DNA of 64,000 nucleotides from Pseudofulvibacter geojedonensis (GCF_042675745.1 NZ_JBHTJM010000008.1:310001-374000); one strand, 5' to 3'. Shown: positions 16,951 through 25,744, counted from the first letter of the stretch. Program-made: numbers and translations. Notes: generated by a model from the letters alone, not told the origin.

Positions 16951-17901
16951 ATGGTTAAAGAAACTTTACAAGAATTATTACAAATAGAGCATCCAGTAAT
17001 CATGGCACCAATGTTTTTAGTATCTAATGTAGCTATGTCTATAGAGGGAATGAAACAAGGAATAGCTACTTGTATTCCAGCACTTAATTATAGAACTTTA
17101 GATGAATTAAGAGCAGCTTGTAAAGAGTTAAAAGCAGCCAAGACAGATAACGGAGCTTTTGGTTTCAATTTAATAGTAAACAAATCTAACCCAAAGTTTA
17201 AAGGGCAATTAGAAGTGATTTGTGAAGAAGGAGCAGATTTTATAATAACTTCTTTAGGTAGTCCAAAATCAACCATAGAAGCAGCACACAAAGTAGGAAT
17301 TAAAGTTTTTTGTGATGTTGTAGATGTGGCAATGGCCAAAAAGGTAGAAGGTTTAGGTGGAGATGCTATTATTGCTGTTAACAATGAAGCAGGTGGGCAT
17401 AGAGGTGATATGTCTCCAAAACAACTAATAGAATCTATTAATGAAGCTTGTTCTATACCAGTTATTTCTGCTGGAGGAGTAGGATGTAAGCAAGATATAG
17501 ATGAGATGTTATCTTATGGAGCTGTTGGTGTCTCTGTAGGAAGTCCGTTTATAGCAAGTGAAGAAGCTTCAGTATCTCAAGAATACAAACAAGCTTGTGT
17601 AGATTATGGAGCCGAAGATATAATCATGACAGAGCGTATTTCAGGAACCCCTTGTACCGTAATTAAAACTCCTTATGTAGAAAAGATTGGAACCAAACAA
17701 ACATGGATAGAGTCTATCCTGAACAAAAATAGGAAACTGAAAAAGTGGGTGAAGATGATTCGTTTTTCTATTGGTATGAAAGCCGTTGCCAATGCTGCAA
17801 ATAAAGCTACTTATAAAACCGTTTGGGTTGCTGGACCAAGCATAGAGTACACCAAGGCTATATTACCTGTTAAAGATATTGTTGATAAGCTTGTAAAGTA
17901 A
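16951..17901 (+). CDS. Nitronate monooxygenase family protein (FMN)
   Basis: TIM-barrel flavoenzyme of 316 residues, family of nitronate monooxygenase (2-nitropropane dioxygenase), which oxidises alkyl nitronates with FMN and oxygen; related enzymes include enoyl-ACP reductase FabK. Visible features are the N-terminal HPVIMAPMFLVSN, the active-site His segment NNEAGGHRGDMS, and the phosphate-binding loops PVISAGGVGCKQDID and GAVGVSVGSPFIAS. It is cytoplasmic, without signal peptide. The function may be defence against the toxin 3-nitropropionate, or another FMN-dependent oxidation; the sequence does not decide. The gene ends exactly against the convergent gene at 17902. Confidence 0.85.
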   Translation: MVKETLQELLQIEHPVIMAPMFLVSNVAMSIEGMKQGIATCIPALNYRTLDELRAACKELKAAKTDNGAFGFNLIVNKSNPKFKGQLEVICEEGADFIITSLGSPKSTIEAAHKVGIKVFCDVVDVAMAKKVEGLGGDAIIAVNNEAGGHRGDMSPKQLIESINEACSIPVISAGGVGCKQDIDEMLSYGAVGVSVGSPFIASEEASVSQEYKQACVDYGAEDIIMTERISGTPCTVIKTPYVEKIGTKQTWIESILNKNRKLKKWVKMIRFSIGMKAVANAANKATYKTVWVAGPSIEYTKAILPVKDIVDKLVK

Positions 17902-18642
17902 TTATTGATAATCATAATGGTATAATGTACATGAAATAGGCTCTTTTGAATGATCTATTTTATTAATATAAAGATATTTATCTATTCTTATAAGTAAACC
18001 TCTTTCATTATAATAATAATTATAATTGAATATGAGTAATGTGTTTTTTCTAATCCTGTAATTAGATCTAGATATTAATTTATTTTCATCATTATATTGA
18101 TAACTGTTAGTATGATTTTTTGTTCCCTTAAATCCTTTTTTTATTAAGTTTTTGTTTTTATCGTATTTGAAAAATTCAATTCTTTGATCATTATGAATTC
18201 TTTCTTGAATTAAGCTATTTTTATATATGTTTTTTGGATAATTATTGCTTTTGCTATTATTTTTAGGAATAATAATTGTGTCTTTTTTGAAGTTGTTTTT
18301 GTAAGTAACCCTTATAGAGTCTATAATTTCTCCACGATAATAGTAAATTCTTTTAGAGGTTTTATCTGATCGCATGTAGGTTTTTCCTAAATTATTGTAA
18401 ACTGATTGCCAGTGATTTACATGATAATCTTTTATAGTTGTATAGCCCATTATATCGGTTGTTTTATATAAGCCACTTTTGTATTTAATTAAAGAATTAG
18501 GCCCTAAAGTTGTTAGGACTTTTTTGTCATAATCAAATTGATAAGATCTTCTTATATATTCGATTTGGCTGGTATCTATCTCTTTTTGAGCAAAAATTAA
18601 TGATGAAAATAGAAGAAATACAATATTGAGTGATTTTTTCAT
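17902..18642 (-). CDS. Secreted hypothetical protein
   Basis: Protein of 246 residues with a signal peptide (MKKSLNIVFLLFSSLIFAQ). The ATG at 18642 is chosen; a GTG two codons upstream is the alternative. The mature protein is rich in Tyr, Asn and Lys, with beta-strand pieces such as YHVNHWQSVYNNLGKTY, and ends in YD-repeat-like lines (YQYNDENKLISRSNYR, YYYNERGLLIRIDKY), reminiscent of the RHS/YD strand pattern in miniature. No catalytic motif is seen. The upstream region has the GTTAG/CTAAC motif also found at 2815-2841. It is probably periplasmic or a surface protein of unknown role. Confidence 0.65.
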   Translation of the reverse strand: MKKSLNIVFLLFSSLIFAQKEIDTSQIEYIRRSYQFDYDKKVLTTLGPNSLIKYKSGLYKTTDIMGYTTIKDYHVNHWQSVYNNLGKTYMRSDKTSKRIYYYRGEIIDSIRVTYKNNFKKDTIIIPKNNSKSNNYPKNIYKNSLIQERIHNDQRIEFFKYDKNKNLIKKGFKGTKNHTNSYQYNDENKLISRSNYRIRKNTLLIFNYNYYYNERGLLIRIDKYLYINKIDHSKEPISCTLYHYDYQ

Positions 18643-18651
18643 TTGCACTTA

Positions 18652-18675
18652 GTTAGTTGTTAGTCTAACGAGTTA
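18652..18675 (-). promoter_or_regulatory. GTTAG/CTAAC inverted-repeat motif, copy 2
   Basis: GTTAG (18652-18656), then CTAAC-GA-GTTA (18665-18675), 10 bases upstream of the start codon at 18642. The order and spacing match the copy at 2815-2841. Confidence 0.4.
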
Positions 18676-18680
18676 TAAAA

Positions 18681-19259
18681 TTAATTATTATGAGATATCC
18701 TTTTTATTATTTCTTGCAAACTTGGAATAACCTCATATTTAAACCACTCATTTTTCTTCATCCAGATATTATTTCTAGGAGAGGGGTGTGGTAATACAAA
18801 ATAGTTGGGCATGTATTCTTTATAGTTTAATACCGTTTCTGTTAGGGTTCTTTTCTTGGTTTCTTTTAAATAATAATCTTGAGCGTATTTACCAACTAAT
18901 AATACCAACTCAACATTTTTTAATTGTTTAAAAATCTCAGGATGCCATTTGGGAGCGCATTCTTTTCTAGGAGGTAAATCGCCTGTTTTTCCTTTTCCAG
19001 GATAGCAAAAACCCATAGGTACAATAGAAATGAGTTTTTCGTTGTAAAAAGTTTCAGAATCAATACCCATCCAGTTTCGTAAATTCTCTCCGCTTTTATC
19101 ATTCCAAGGAATTCCAGAAAGATGAACTTTTGTTCCTGGAGCTTGCCCAATAATTACAATTTTAGAATTTGAGTGAAATGTGCAAACGGGTCTTGGTTGG
19201 TGCTTAAAAAAAGGAGCACAAGTAGTACACTGGTTAATATGTTCTTTTAAATTTTTCAT
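18681..19259 (-). CDS. Uracil-DNA glycosylase superfamily protein
   Basis: Protein of 192 residues of the uracil-DNA glycosylase superfamily. It has the phosphate-site motif IIGQAPGTKVHLSGIPWND near residue 33, the aromatic/charged stretch GMGFCYPGKGKTGDLPPR-like segment (here PMGFCYPGKGKTGDL), and the leucine-loop motif HPSPRN near residue 165. The N-terminal CTTCAPFF resembles the iron-sulfur cysteine pair of family 4 enzymes, but only three or four cysteines are near the N-terminus and the rest are not paired as in UDGa. This subgroup is common in Bacteroidota and Proteobacteria; base-excision repair activity is expected but not proven. The gene lies alone on the minus strand, 38 bases from the next gene. 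Confidence 0.8.
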   Translation of the reverse strand: MKNLKEHINQCTTCAPFFKHQPRPVCTFHSNSKIVIIGQAPGTKVHLSGIPWNDKSGENLRNWMGIDSETFYNEKLISIVPMGFCYPGKGKTGDLPPRKECAPKWHPEIFKQLKNVELVLLVGKYAQDYYLKETKKRTLTETVLNYKEYMPNYFVLPHPSPRNNIWMKKNEWFKYEVIPSLQEIIKRISHNN

Positions 19260-19276
19260 TCACCCTCACTTCAATC

Positions 19277-19293
19277 CTCTCCCCAAGGGAGAG
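19277..19293. repeat. Short palindrome between two minus-strand genes
   Basis: CTCTCCC-CAA-GGGAGAG is a 17-base perfect inverted repeat in the 38-base gap. Similar GC-rich palindromes are scattered in flavobacterial genomes. It may act as a weak transcript end, but it has no T-run. Confidence 0.5.
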
Positions 19294-19297
19294 TAGA

Positions 19298-19930
19298 CTA
19301 GCTTAAAATTGAGTTAATAATGTTCTTTTTCATTTCGTGAGTACCGTCAAAAACTTTTATTTCTAGTTTATTGCCAAATAGTTCTTGAGCATATTTAGTT
19401 TCAGCTAGTAAAACCTCGGTTGTTACATATTCATCTTTATCTCCAACAATTAATAATACCCTACTAATATGTTTAAAATGATTGGGTTTAAATTCTCTAG
19501 GAATCTTACCAGCATATAAAACCAAAGTGTTGCAAGGTATTTGTCGGGAAGCAACCCATCTGGTTACAATAGAGACTCCTTGAGAGAAACCTAATAGTAT
19601 ATTGTTAGTACTTTCTGGTAATCCTTCAGCGGAGTAAACAGCATCTAAATGAGCCAAAACATTTACAATATCAAATTGAGTATTGTTTTTAGTTAACCAA
19701 GTAGTTCCTACGTGCTTGTATTGATTTTTTAAGTAATGTTTGTTTTGAGCTTGAGGAGCAACGATGTAGTTTTCTTCCTTATTTAATTCATCAAAATATT
19801 TAATAAAATATTTACTCAAAAAGCCTAATCCGTGAATAACAAACCAATTATTTTTGGTTGCATTTGTAAGCTTATTTAAAGTAGAATAAGTATTGTTTAT
19901 AGTATAACTAATTGTTTTTTCTTCAGTCAT
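19298..19930 (-). CDS. Alpha/beta-hydrolase, carboxylesterase-like
   Basis: Serine hydrolase of 210 residues, close in size to bacterial carboxylesterase/phospholipase proteins. The nucleophile elbow is GFSQG with Ser116; the catalytic Asp is Asp166 in IVGDKDE and the catalytic His is His198 in FDGTHEM. The oxyanion-hole strand is FVIHGLGF near residue 30. The ATG at 19930 overlaps the preceding acetyltransferase by 8 bases, so translation is coupled; an in-frame TTG two codons earlier is the alternative start. It has no signal peptide and is cytoplasmic. The substrate (short-chain ester or thioester) is unknown. Confidence 0.85.
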   Translation of the reverse strand: MTEEKTISYTINNTYSTLNKLTNATKNNWFVIHGLGFLSKYFIKYFDELNKEENYIVAPQAQNKHYLKNQYKHVGTTWLTKNNTQFDIVNVLAHLDAVYSAEGLPESTNNILLGFSQGVSIVTRWVASRQIPCNTLVLYAGKIPREFKPNHFKHISRVLLIVGDKDEYVTTEVLLAETKYAQELFGNKLEIKVFDGTHEMKKNIINSILS

Positions 19931-20507
19931 TTTCAAAACCTTTAAAGATTGAACTTTTTATATGTGGCCATTCTTCTTTTAGAATACCATAGCAACAAGT
20001 AGATCTTCTAAAACCATCTTTCATTAGCGTATCTTTTCTTAAAACACCTTCAAGTGTTCCTCCAATTTTTTCTACAGCTTTTCTAGAACGAATATTTCGT
20101 TCATCAATTTTAAACTCTACTTTTTCAAATTCTAATACCTCAAAAGCATATTGTAGCATTAAAAATTTCATCTGCTGGTTAATACCGGTTCCTTGAATAG
20201 ATTTGCTAATCCAAGTCCAACCAATGTGTAACACTTTATTATAGTTGTTAATTAATCCAAATCTTGTAGAACCTAGATAACTATTCAATCCTTTATGATA
20301 GATTATAAAAGGAATAGAAGTTTTATTGACTCTGTCTGAAATAGCTTTTTCTATATATTTTGAAAGTGATTCCTTAGAATTAATAATTGACGGAGAATGC
20401 TGGATAAGGTTTTCTTCTTGAGCAACAAGAATTAGTCTATTAACATCTTTAATGGTTAATGGTTCTAATCTAACAAAATCATTCTCTAAAATAGGTTGGT
20501 AGTTCAT
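19923..20507 (-). CDS. GNAT acetyltransferase, RimJ/RimL type
   Basis: N-acetyltransferase of 194 residues of the RimJ/RimL/Acetyltransf_3 type: LENDFVRLEPLTIKDVNRL at the start, then FGLINNYNKVLHIGWTWIS and the acetyl-CoA-binding loop SIQGTGINQQMKFLM, ending with EKIGGTLEGVLRKD. The start at 20507 (MNYQPILEND) is chosen as it begins at the conserved domain; an earlier in-frame start adds a 24-residue leader with no family support. It would acetylate the N-terminus of a protein or an amine. Its stop overlaps the start of the hydrolase gene, so the two form one transcript, divergent from the menI-like gene. Confidence 0.85.
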   Translation of the reverse strand: MNYQPILENDFVRLEPLTIKDVNRLILVAQEENLIQHSPSIINSKESLSKYIEKAISDRVNKTSIPFIIYHKGLNSYLGSTRFGLINNYNKVLHIGWTWISKSIQGTGINQQMKFLMLQYAFEVLEFEKVEFKIDERNIRSRKAVEKIGGTLEGVLRKDTLMKDGFRRSTCCYGILKEEWPHIKSSIFKGFEND

Positions 20508-20557
20508 TAGGAATATGTTGATAGGTATTTGTATTTTTACACTATAAAAGTACTGCA

Positions 20558-20977
20558 ATGACTTTAGATAAAGAAGCAATTTTAGAAATGTGTAATAAAA
20601 TTTCTAAAAACACATTAATGGAAACCCTTTCTATTGAATATATAGATTGTGGAGAAGATTTTTTAACAGCTAAAATGCCTGTTACTGCTCAAGTACACCA
20701 ACCAATGGGTTTTTTACATGGTGGAGCTTCTGTTGCGTTGGCAGAAAGTGTTGGTAGTGCTGCTTCTCATTTTTTTATTGATAATGATAAGTTTACAGTT
20801 AAAGGATTAGAAATTTCTGCTAATCATTTAAAAAGTAAACGAGACGGATTTGTATTTGCCACTGCAAGAATAAAACATAAAGGAAAAACAACTCATTTGT
20901 GGGAAATACGAATTGAAGATGAAGAAGGCAAACTAATTTCTTTATGTAAACTTACTAATATTGTACTGTCTAAATAA
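20558..20977 (+). CDS. menI: Hotdog thioesterase, probable DHNA-CoA hydrolase
   Basis: Protein of 139 residues with a hotdog fold of the PaaI/MenI type. The segment HQPMGFLHGGASVALAESVG has the active-site pattern HGG...E; Glu in LAES is the expected catalytic base. Next to isochorismate synthase (60 bases downstream, same strand), this makes a menaquinone function likely: hydrolysis of 1,4-dihydroxy-2-naphthoyl-CoA to free acid. The rest of the men pathway is not in this window. It is cytoplasmic. An alternative is a general acyl-CoA thioesterase, since the PaaI family is broad. Confidence 0.8.
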   Translation: MTLDKEAILEMCNKISKNTLMETLSIEYIDCGEDFLTAKMPVTAQVHQPMGFLHGGASVALAESVGSAASHFFIDNDKFTVKGLEISANHLKSKRDGFVFATARIKHKGKTTHLWEIRIEDEEGKLISLCKLTNIVLSK

Positions 20978-20980
20978 ATT

Positions 20981-21021
20981 ATCGTCATTCTGAACTTGTT
21001 TCAGAATCTCATAAAGATGAG
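20981..21021. repeat. REP-like intergenic repeat
   Basis: A hairpin ATTCTGA-N7-TCAGAAT (20987-21007) is followed at once by CTCAT-AAAG-ATGAG (21008-21021). The text CGTCATTCTGAACTTG is the kind of dispersed repeat often seen in marine flavobacterial intergenic regions. It sits between the menI-like gene and menF. Confidence 0.55.
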
Positions 21022-21036
21022 GTTGAAAATTTATAT

Positions 21037-22125
21037 ATGAAACAAACTCTATTCAATAAAATACAAACTCAATACGGTTTTAATTTACCTTTTGTTGCTT
21101 ATAAAAAGCCAAAAACTGATGTTTTAACTGGGGTTTTTCAAGAAGATAATACATTGCATTTATCAACTACTTTTAATGAGAGTGGATTTGTAATGGCTCC
21201 CTTTAATATGGAGAATCAGTCAGTTATTATTCCTTTTGATAAAGTAATAGAAGAAAGATATATTTCTGAAAACACTAATGAATCCGGTAGTATAGCTAAT
21301 AATGAAGCTGGAAAAGAAGATCATATTAGTTTAGTAGAAAAAGGAGTTGAATTTATAAAAAAAGGAGAGTTTGAGAAGGTGGTTCTTTCTAGAAAAGAGT
21401 CAGTTTTAATCAGTGAAAAATCACCTATAGATTTGTTTGAAGCTTTATTAAATACTTATTTAAATGCATTTGTATATGTGTGGTATCATCCTAAAGTTGG
21501 TTGTTGGTTAGGTGCTACTCCAGAGGTGTTATTGTCTACTCATGCTAAGCGATTTAAGACAATGGCATTAGCTGGAACTCAATTGTATAAAGAAGAAGTA
21601 GCATGGGGAAATAAAGAAAAACAAGAACAACAGTTTGTTACTGATTTTATTATTGGAGAGTTAAATACTGTTACCAATAAACTTCAGGTAAGTGAACCTT
21701 ATACAGTTCAAGCAGGTAAACTAGCACATATTAGAACAGATATTACCGGAAGTTTTAATGTAAGTTTAAAAGAGGTGATTGAAAGATTGCATCCAACCCC
21801 AGCAGTATGTGGATTGCCCAAAAAAGCAGCAAAGAATTTTATTATGAAGAATGAAACCTACGATAGAGAATATTATACGGGGTTTTTAGGTGAGTTAAAC
21901 AAACCAATTGAAAGAAGAAATAATAGGAGAAATACAGAGAACAAAGCGTATCAATTTTCTACAACAGAGTCTAATTTGTTTGTAAACCTTCGTTGCATGC
22001 AATATGAAAATAACCAAGTTGCTATCTATGTAGGTGGAGGGATAACAAAAGATTCTAACCCTGAAATGGAATTTCAGGAAACGGTAAATAAGACTTCAAC
22101 AATGAAAAAAGTTTTGCTTAACTAA
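21037..22125 (+). CDS. menF: Isochorismate synthase MenF
   Basis: Chorismate-binding enzyme of 362 residues that converts chorismate to isochorismate, the first committed step to menaquinone. Visible motifs are EFEKVVLSRKESV, CWLGATPEVLL, MALAGTQ, HIRTDI and HPTPAVCGLPKKAAKNFI, followed by YDREYYTGFLGEL, the conserved Mg2+- and chorismate-binding blocks of the MST family. No glutaminase partner is adjacent. Its last 8 bases overlap the convergent recG gene. The substrate class (isochorismate rather than anthranilate or salicylate synthase) is inferred from the neighbouring menI-like gene. Confidence 0.93.
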   Translation: MKQTLFNKIQTQYGFNLPFVAYKKPKTDVLTGVFQEDNTLHLSTTFNESGFVMAPFNMENQSVIIPFDKVIEERYISENTNESGSIANNEAGKEDHISLVEKGVEFIKKGEFEKVVLSRKESVLISEKSPIDLFEALLNTYLNAFVYVWYHPKVGCWLGATPEVLLSTHAKRFKTMALAGTQLYKEEVAWGNKEKQEQQFVTDFIIGELNTVTNKLQVSEPYTVQAGKLAHIRTDITGSFNVSLKEVIERLHPTPAVCGLPKKAAKNFIMKNETYDREYYTGFLGELNKPIERRNNRRNTENKAYQFSTTESNLFVNLRCMQYENNQVAIYVGGGITKDSNPEMEFQETVNKTSTMKKVLLN

Positions 22126-24214
22126 TATAGTTCCAGATATTTTTGTGTTTACCTAATAGTTGGTAGGTATAGTTAATTAGTTTGTTTTTTTCTAAACTAA
22201 GATTAGGATCTTCTTTTAATGTTCTAATTGCTGTATGTCTAGCTAGTTTTAATATGTCATTGTCTTTAACAATATCAGCTATTTTTAGATTTAAGATTCC
22301 ACTTTGTTGAGTTCCCATAATATCTCCTGGTCCGCGTAATTTTAAATCTACTTCAGAAAGTTCAAAGCCGTCATTAGTTTTCACCATAGCTTCTAACCTA
22401 GTTTTGGCTTCGTTACTTAATTTATATCCAGTCATTAAAATACAAAAGCTCTGTTCGGCACCTCTACCAACACGTCCGCGTAATTGGTGTAATTGTGATA
22501 AACCAAAACGCTCAGCACTTTCAATAATCATAACACTAGCATTAGGAACGTTTACACCAACTTCTATAACAGTTGTAGCTACCATAATTTGAGTTTCACC
22601 TTTAGCAAAGCGTTGCATTTCGTACTCTTTGTCTGCAGGTTTCATTTTACCATGAACGATTGATATTTGATAACCTGGCTGTGGAAAATCTCTGGAAATG
22701 CTTTCAAAACCATCCATTAAATCTTTATAGTCTAATTGTTCAGATTCCTGAATTAATGGATAAACAATATAAACCTGTCTTCCTTTCTTTATTTCATCTC
22801 TTATAAACGCAAAAACTTTTAAACGATTGCTATCGTATCGATGTACTGTTTTTATTGGTTTTCTACCCGGGGGTAATTCATCTATTACAGAAATATCTAA
22901 GTCACCATACAAACTCATAGCTAGAGTTCTCGGGATAGGTGTGGCTGTCATTACTAAAATATGAGGAGGTACAGTATTTTTTTTCCACAATTTAGCTCTT
23001 TGTGCTACACCAAATCTGTGTTGTTCATCTATAATAGCTAGACCTAAGTTTTTAAATTGAACTTTGTCTTCTAGAACCGCATGAGTTCCTATTAATAAAT
23101 TAAGAGAACCATCTTCTAAATCTTGATGAATAACTTTTCTCTCAGCTGTTTTGGTAGAACCCGTTAACAGTTTAAGTGTAATGGGTAAATCTTTTACCAA
23201 TTCTTTTAAACCATTATAGTGTTGAGTAGCTAATATTTCTGTAGGAGCCATTAAACAAGCTTGAAAGTCATTATCTATGGCAAGTAAAACAGTCATTAAA
23301 GCAACAATTGTTTTTCCAGAACCAACATCACCTTGTAATAGCCTATTCATTTGAGCTGAGCTACCTAAATCATTTCTTATCTCTTTAATTACTCTTTTCT
23401 GAGCATTAGTGAGTTCAAAAGGCAAGTGATTTTGATAGAACTCGTTGAATAGTTCTCCAACTTGATCAAACGGATATCCTTTAATTTTATGTTTTCTAGT
23501 TATATTTTTTCTAACTAATTGTAATTGAATATAGAATAACTCTTCAAATTTCAACCTGAATTGAGCTTTAGCTAATAGCTCTGCATTTTTAGGAAAATGA
23601 ATATTTCTTAAAGCTTCAGATTTACTTAACAGATTAAACTCTTCTAATATATTTGGAGATAAGGTTTCTTGAAATCGTCCTTTGGTTTCTTCAAAAAGAA
23701 TTTGAACAAGTTTTATTTTTATTCGGTTAGAAATTCCTTTGTTATTTAATTTTTCAGTAGAAGGGTAAATAGCTTGCATGCTTGACTTAATACTAGCTTT
23801 ATGCTCTGCCAATAACTCTAGTTCTGGGTGAGGCATTGTAAAACCATTGTACCAATTGCATTTACCAAAGATAACGTAAGGAGTATTTAATTTTAAACTG
23901 TCTTTTATCCATTTATGTCCGCGAAACCAAACAAGCTCCATTTCACCAGTTTCATCAGCAAAAGTAGCAACCAATCGTTTACCTCTTTTCTGCTCAACCA
24001 TTTTTATATGGATAATCTTGCCTACTATTTGAACTTCTGCAGAATTACGTTGTAGCTGATTAATTTTGTAGTACTGAGTACGATCTAAATATCTGTTTGG
24101 GAATAAATTGAGTAAATCTTGATAGGTGTAAACTCCTAACTCTTTTTTTAGTAAGTCTGCTCTGTTGGGACCAACAGTTTTTAAATAGTCTATGGGAGTT
24201 TGTAAAACACTCAA
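22118..24214 (-). CDS. recG: ATP-dependent DNA helicase RecG
   Basis: Branch-migration helicase that reverses stalled replication forks. It has the N-terminal wedge (OB) domain, then Walker A GDVGSGKT, Walker B DEQHRFG, MTATPIPRTL and the RecA-like C-terminal half with the QLRGRVGRG motif (VI). The start I give is a TTG at 24214 (MSVLQTPIDYLK), which matches the start of relatives. A longer form from TTG at 24235 is disfavoured because a perfect TATATTTG promoter element covers 24233-24240, so that codon would not be transcribed. No in-frame ATG exists near. The gene is convergent with menF and divergent from the PNGase F homologue. Confidence 0.97.
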   Translation of the reverse strand: MSVLQTPIDYLKTVGPNRADLLKKELGVYTYQDLLNLFPNRYLDRTQYYKINQLQRNSAEVQIVGKIIHIKMVEQKRGKRLVATFADETGEMELVWFRGHKWIKDSLKLNTPYVIFGKCNWYNGFTMPHPELELLAEHKASIKSSMQAIYPSTEKLNNKGISNRIKIKLVQILFEETKGRFQETLSPNILEEFNLLSKSEALRNIHFPKNAELLAKAQFRLKFEELFYIQLQLVRKNITRKHKIKGYPFDQVGELFNEFYQNHLPFELTNAQKRVIKEIRNDLGSSAQMNRLLQGDVGSGKTIVALMTVLLAIDNDFQACLMAPTEILATQHYNGLKELVKDLPITLKLLTGSTKTAERKVIHQDLEDGSLNLLIGTHAVLEDKVQFKNLGLAIIDEQHRFGVAQRAKLWKKNTVPPHILVMTATPIPRTLAMSLYGDLDISVIDELPPGRKPIKTVHRYDSNRLKVFAFIRDEIKKGRQVYIVYPLIQESEQLDYKDLMDGFESISRDFPQPGYQISIVHGKMKPADKEYEMQRFAKGETQIMVATTVIEVGVNVPNASVMIIESAERFGLSQLHQLRGRVGRGAEQSFCILMTGYKLSNEAKTRLEAMVKTNDGFELSEVDLKLRGPGDIMGTQQSGILNLKIADIVKDNDILKLARHTAIRTLKEDPNLSLEKNKLINYTYQLLGKHKNIWNYIS

Positions 24215-24232
24215 TTTTTTTGATTTAAAAAT

Positions 24233-24240
24233 CAAATATA
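24233..24240 (-). promoter_or_regulatory. -7 promoter element of recG
   Basis: On the minus strand the sequence reads TATATTTG, an exact TAnnTTTG. Transcription would begin around 24226, leaving a leader of about 12 bases before the TTG at 24214. This is what decides the recG start. Confidence 0.5.
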
Positions 24241-24314
24241 ATGAATTAACAGGACTATATATCCTTAAAAAAGGATGTTCTGTCCCTATAAATATAGTGC
24301 CGTTTATATTTTGG

Positions 24315-24322
24315 TAAATTTG
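24315..24322 (+). promoter_or_regulatory. -7 promoter element of the PNGase F homologue
   Basis: TAAATTTG fits TAnnTTTG; the ATG is 30 bases further on. No TTG at the -33 spacing was seen. Confidence 0.5.
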
Positions 24323-24351
24323 AGTAATTAACCCAATTTAATTTCTAAAAT

Positions 24352-25719
24352 ATGAAAAGATTACCACATTTATTTTTTACAATTTTAACCTTTGCTTTAT
24401 TATCTTGTGGAGGTAGTGATGATTCTGGAAGTGGAGGTACTACACCACCAGACCCAATAGCGCCAGCTATGACATCTACAAGTAATATAAGTTATTTTGG
24501 AGATGTTTTGATTAATCAAAGCTCTGCTTCGCAAAGTATAACAATTCAATCATCTGGTTTAACGGCAGATATTAGTGTTACTATCTCTGATAATAATTTT
24601 AAAATATCTTTAGATGGTTCAACATATTCTGATACTTTAACAATCCCTTTTGCTACAGCGAATTCAGGAAATCAGCAAGTATATGTTCGATTTTCTCCTC
24701 TTACAGTAGGTGATCATTCTGGACAATTAGTAATAGAGAGTACAGGAGTTACAACAATAACTAAAAACGTATCAGGTTCAGGAGTACCAATTACTCATAA
24801 TTATGTAGCTTTTAATGAACAACCAATAGCTTTTGGAGGAGGATACAATCAATCCGCTACTCAAACATTTACATTGCATCCTGATTTAGATAATATTGCA
24901 GAAATAAAAATGTTTTTACAGATAGATTGTCCAACAAGTGGTTGTGATGATTGGGATCGTTTTGCTAATGTAAAAGTTAAAGATCCAGCAACAGGAAACT
25001 GGTTTGAAATAGGACGTTATATTACACCTTATTGGGTTGGTACTGAGTTGCTTGAAAGGGGGTTGGAGTTTGATGTGACTGACTTTAAATCTTTGTTAAC
25101 AGGTTCTGTTGAATTGAGAATTTATATAGAAAATTGGACTCCTAAAGCTGATTTAATTACTGTAGATTTTGATTTTATAGAGGGAACACCAGATTATCCG
25201 TACTATTCTGTTGCTGAAGTTTTACCATATCATATCAATTCTATTGATGGAGTACCATACGGTGAATCTCATAATTTTGATTTAGATAAGCAAGTTACTA
25301 TACCTGCAAATGCAGAAAGCACACACTTAAGAACAACTATTTCTGGTTGGGGACATGCAACACCATATGATTCGGGGAATAGGCCTTGTGCAGAATGGTG
25401 TTTTAGAACTCATGATGTAAAAATAGACGGGGCGAATACTTTTCAGCATTATATGGGGCCAATGGGGTGCGCTTCTAACCCAATAAATAATCAAGCTCCA
25501 GGTAATTGGATGCCTGATAGAGCAGGGTGGTGTCCTGGTATGGCAGTGCCAAATAGAATAGATACTTTTGGAAATTCTATGGCTGGTTCTACTTTTACTT
25601 TTGAATATGATTATGAAGATTGGACTAATGACACGCAAAACGGTAATGCTTATTATGCAACTTCTACTTATGTAATAGTTAAAAGTAATACAGCTATTAC
25701 TGCTCCAACAGTAAATTAG
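24352..25719 (+). CDS. Peptide-N-glycosidase F homologue, lipoprotein
   Basis: Amidase that cleaves N-glycans from asparagine (PNGase F, EC 3.5.1.52). Residues about 145-455 match the Elizabethkingia enzyme as I recall it, including DDWDRFANVKV, PYWVGTELLERGLEFDVTDF, IENW, TTISGWGHATPYD, CAEWCFRTH and GNWMPDRAGWCPGMAVP. The three catalytic acids are kept: Asp202, Glu260 and Glu348, with the same spacing (58 and 88) as Asp60, Glu118 and Glu206 of PNGase F. All disulfide cysteine pairs of the enzyme appear to be present. The N-terminus has a lipoprotein signal (ALLSC, Cys19) and a Gly/Ser/Pro linker, then an extra Ig-like domain (about 38-143) absent from the secreted enzyme. It is likely surface-attached and processes host or algal glycoproteins. 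Confidence 0.93.
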   Translation: MKRLPHLFFTILTFALLSCGGSDDSGSGGTTPPDPIAPAMTSTSNISYFGDVLINQSSASQSITIQSSGLTADISVTISDNNFKISLDGSTYSDTLTIPFATANSGNQQVYVRFSPLTVGDHSGQLVIESTGVTTITKNVSGSGVPITHNYVAFNEQPIAFGGGYNQSATQTFTLHPDLDNIAEIKMFLQIDCPTSGCDDWDRFANVKVKDPATGNWFEIGRYITPYWVGTELLERGLEFDVTDFKSLLTGSVELRIYIENWTPKADLITVDFDFIEGTPDYPYYSVAEVLPYHINSIDGVPYGESHNFDLDKQVTIPANAESTHLRTTISGWGHATPYDSGNRPCAEWCFRTHDVKIDGANTFQHYMGPMGCASNPINNQAPGNWMPDRAGWCPGMAVPNRIDTFGNSMAGSTFTFEYDYEDWTNDTQNGNAYYATSTYVIVKSNTAITAPTVN

Positions 25720-25744
25720 TAAAATAATAATATAAATATGCTTT

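Noticed and set aside
25327..25638. Antisense open frame within the PNGase F homologue
   Set aside because: It runs against the conserved catalytic region; the plus-strand reading is certain.
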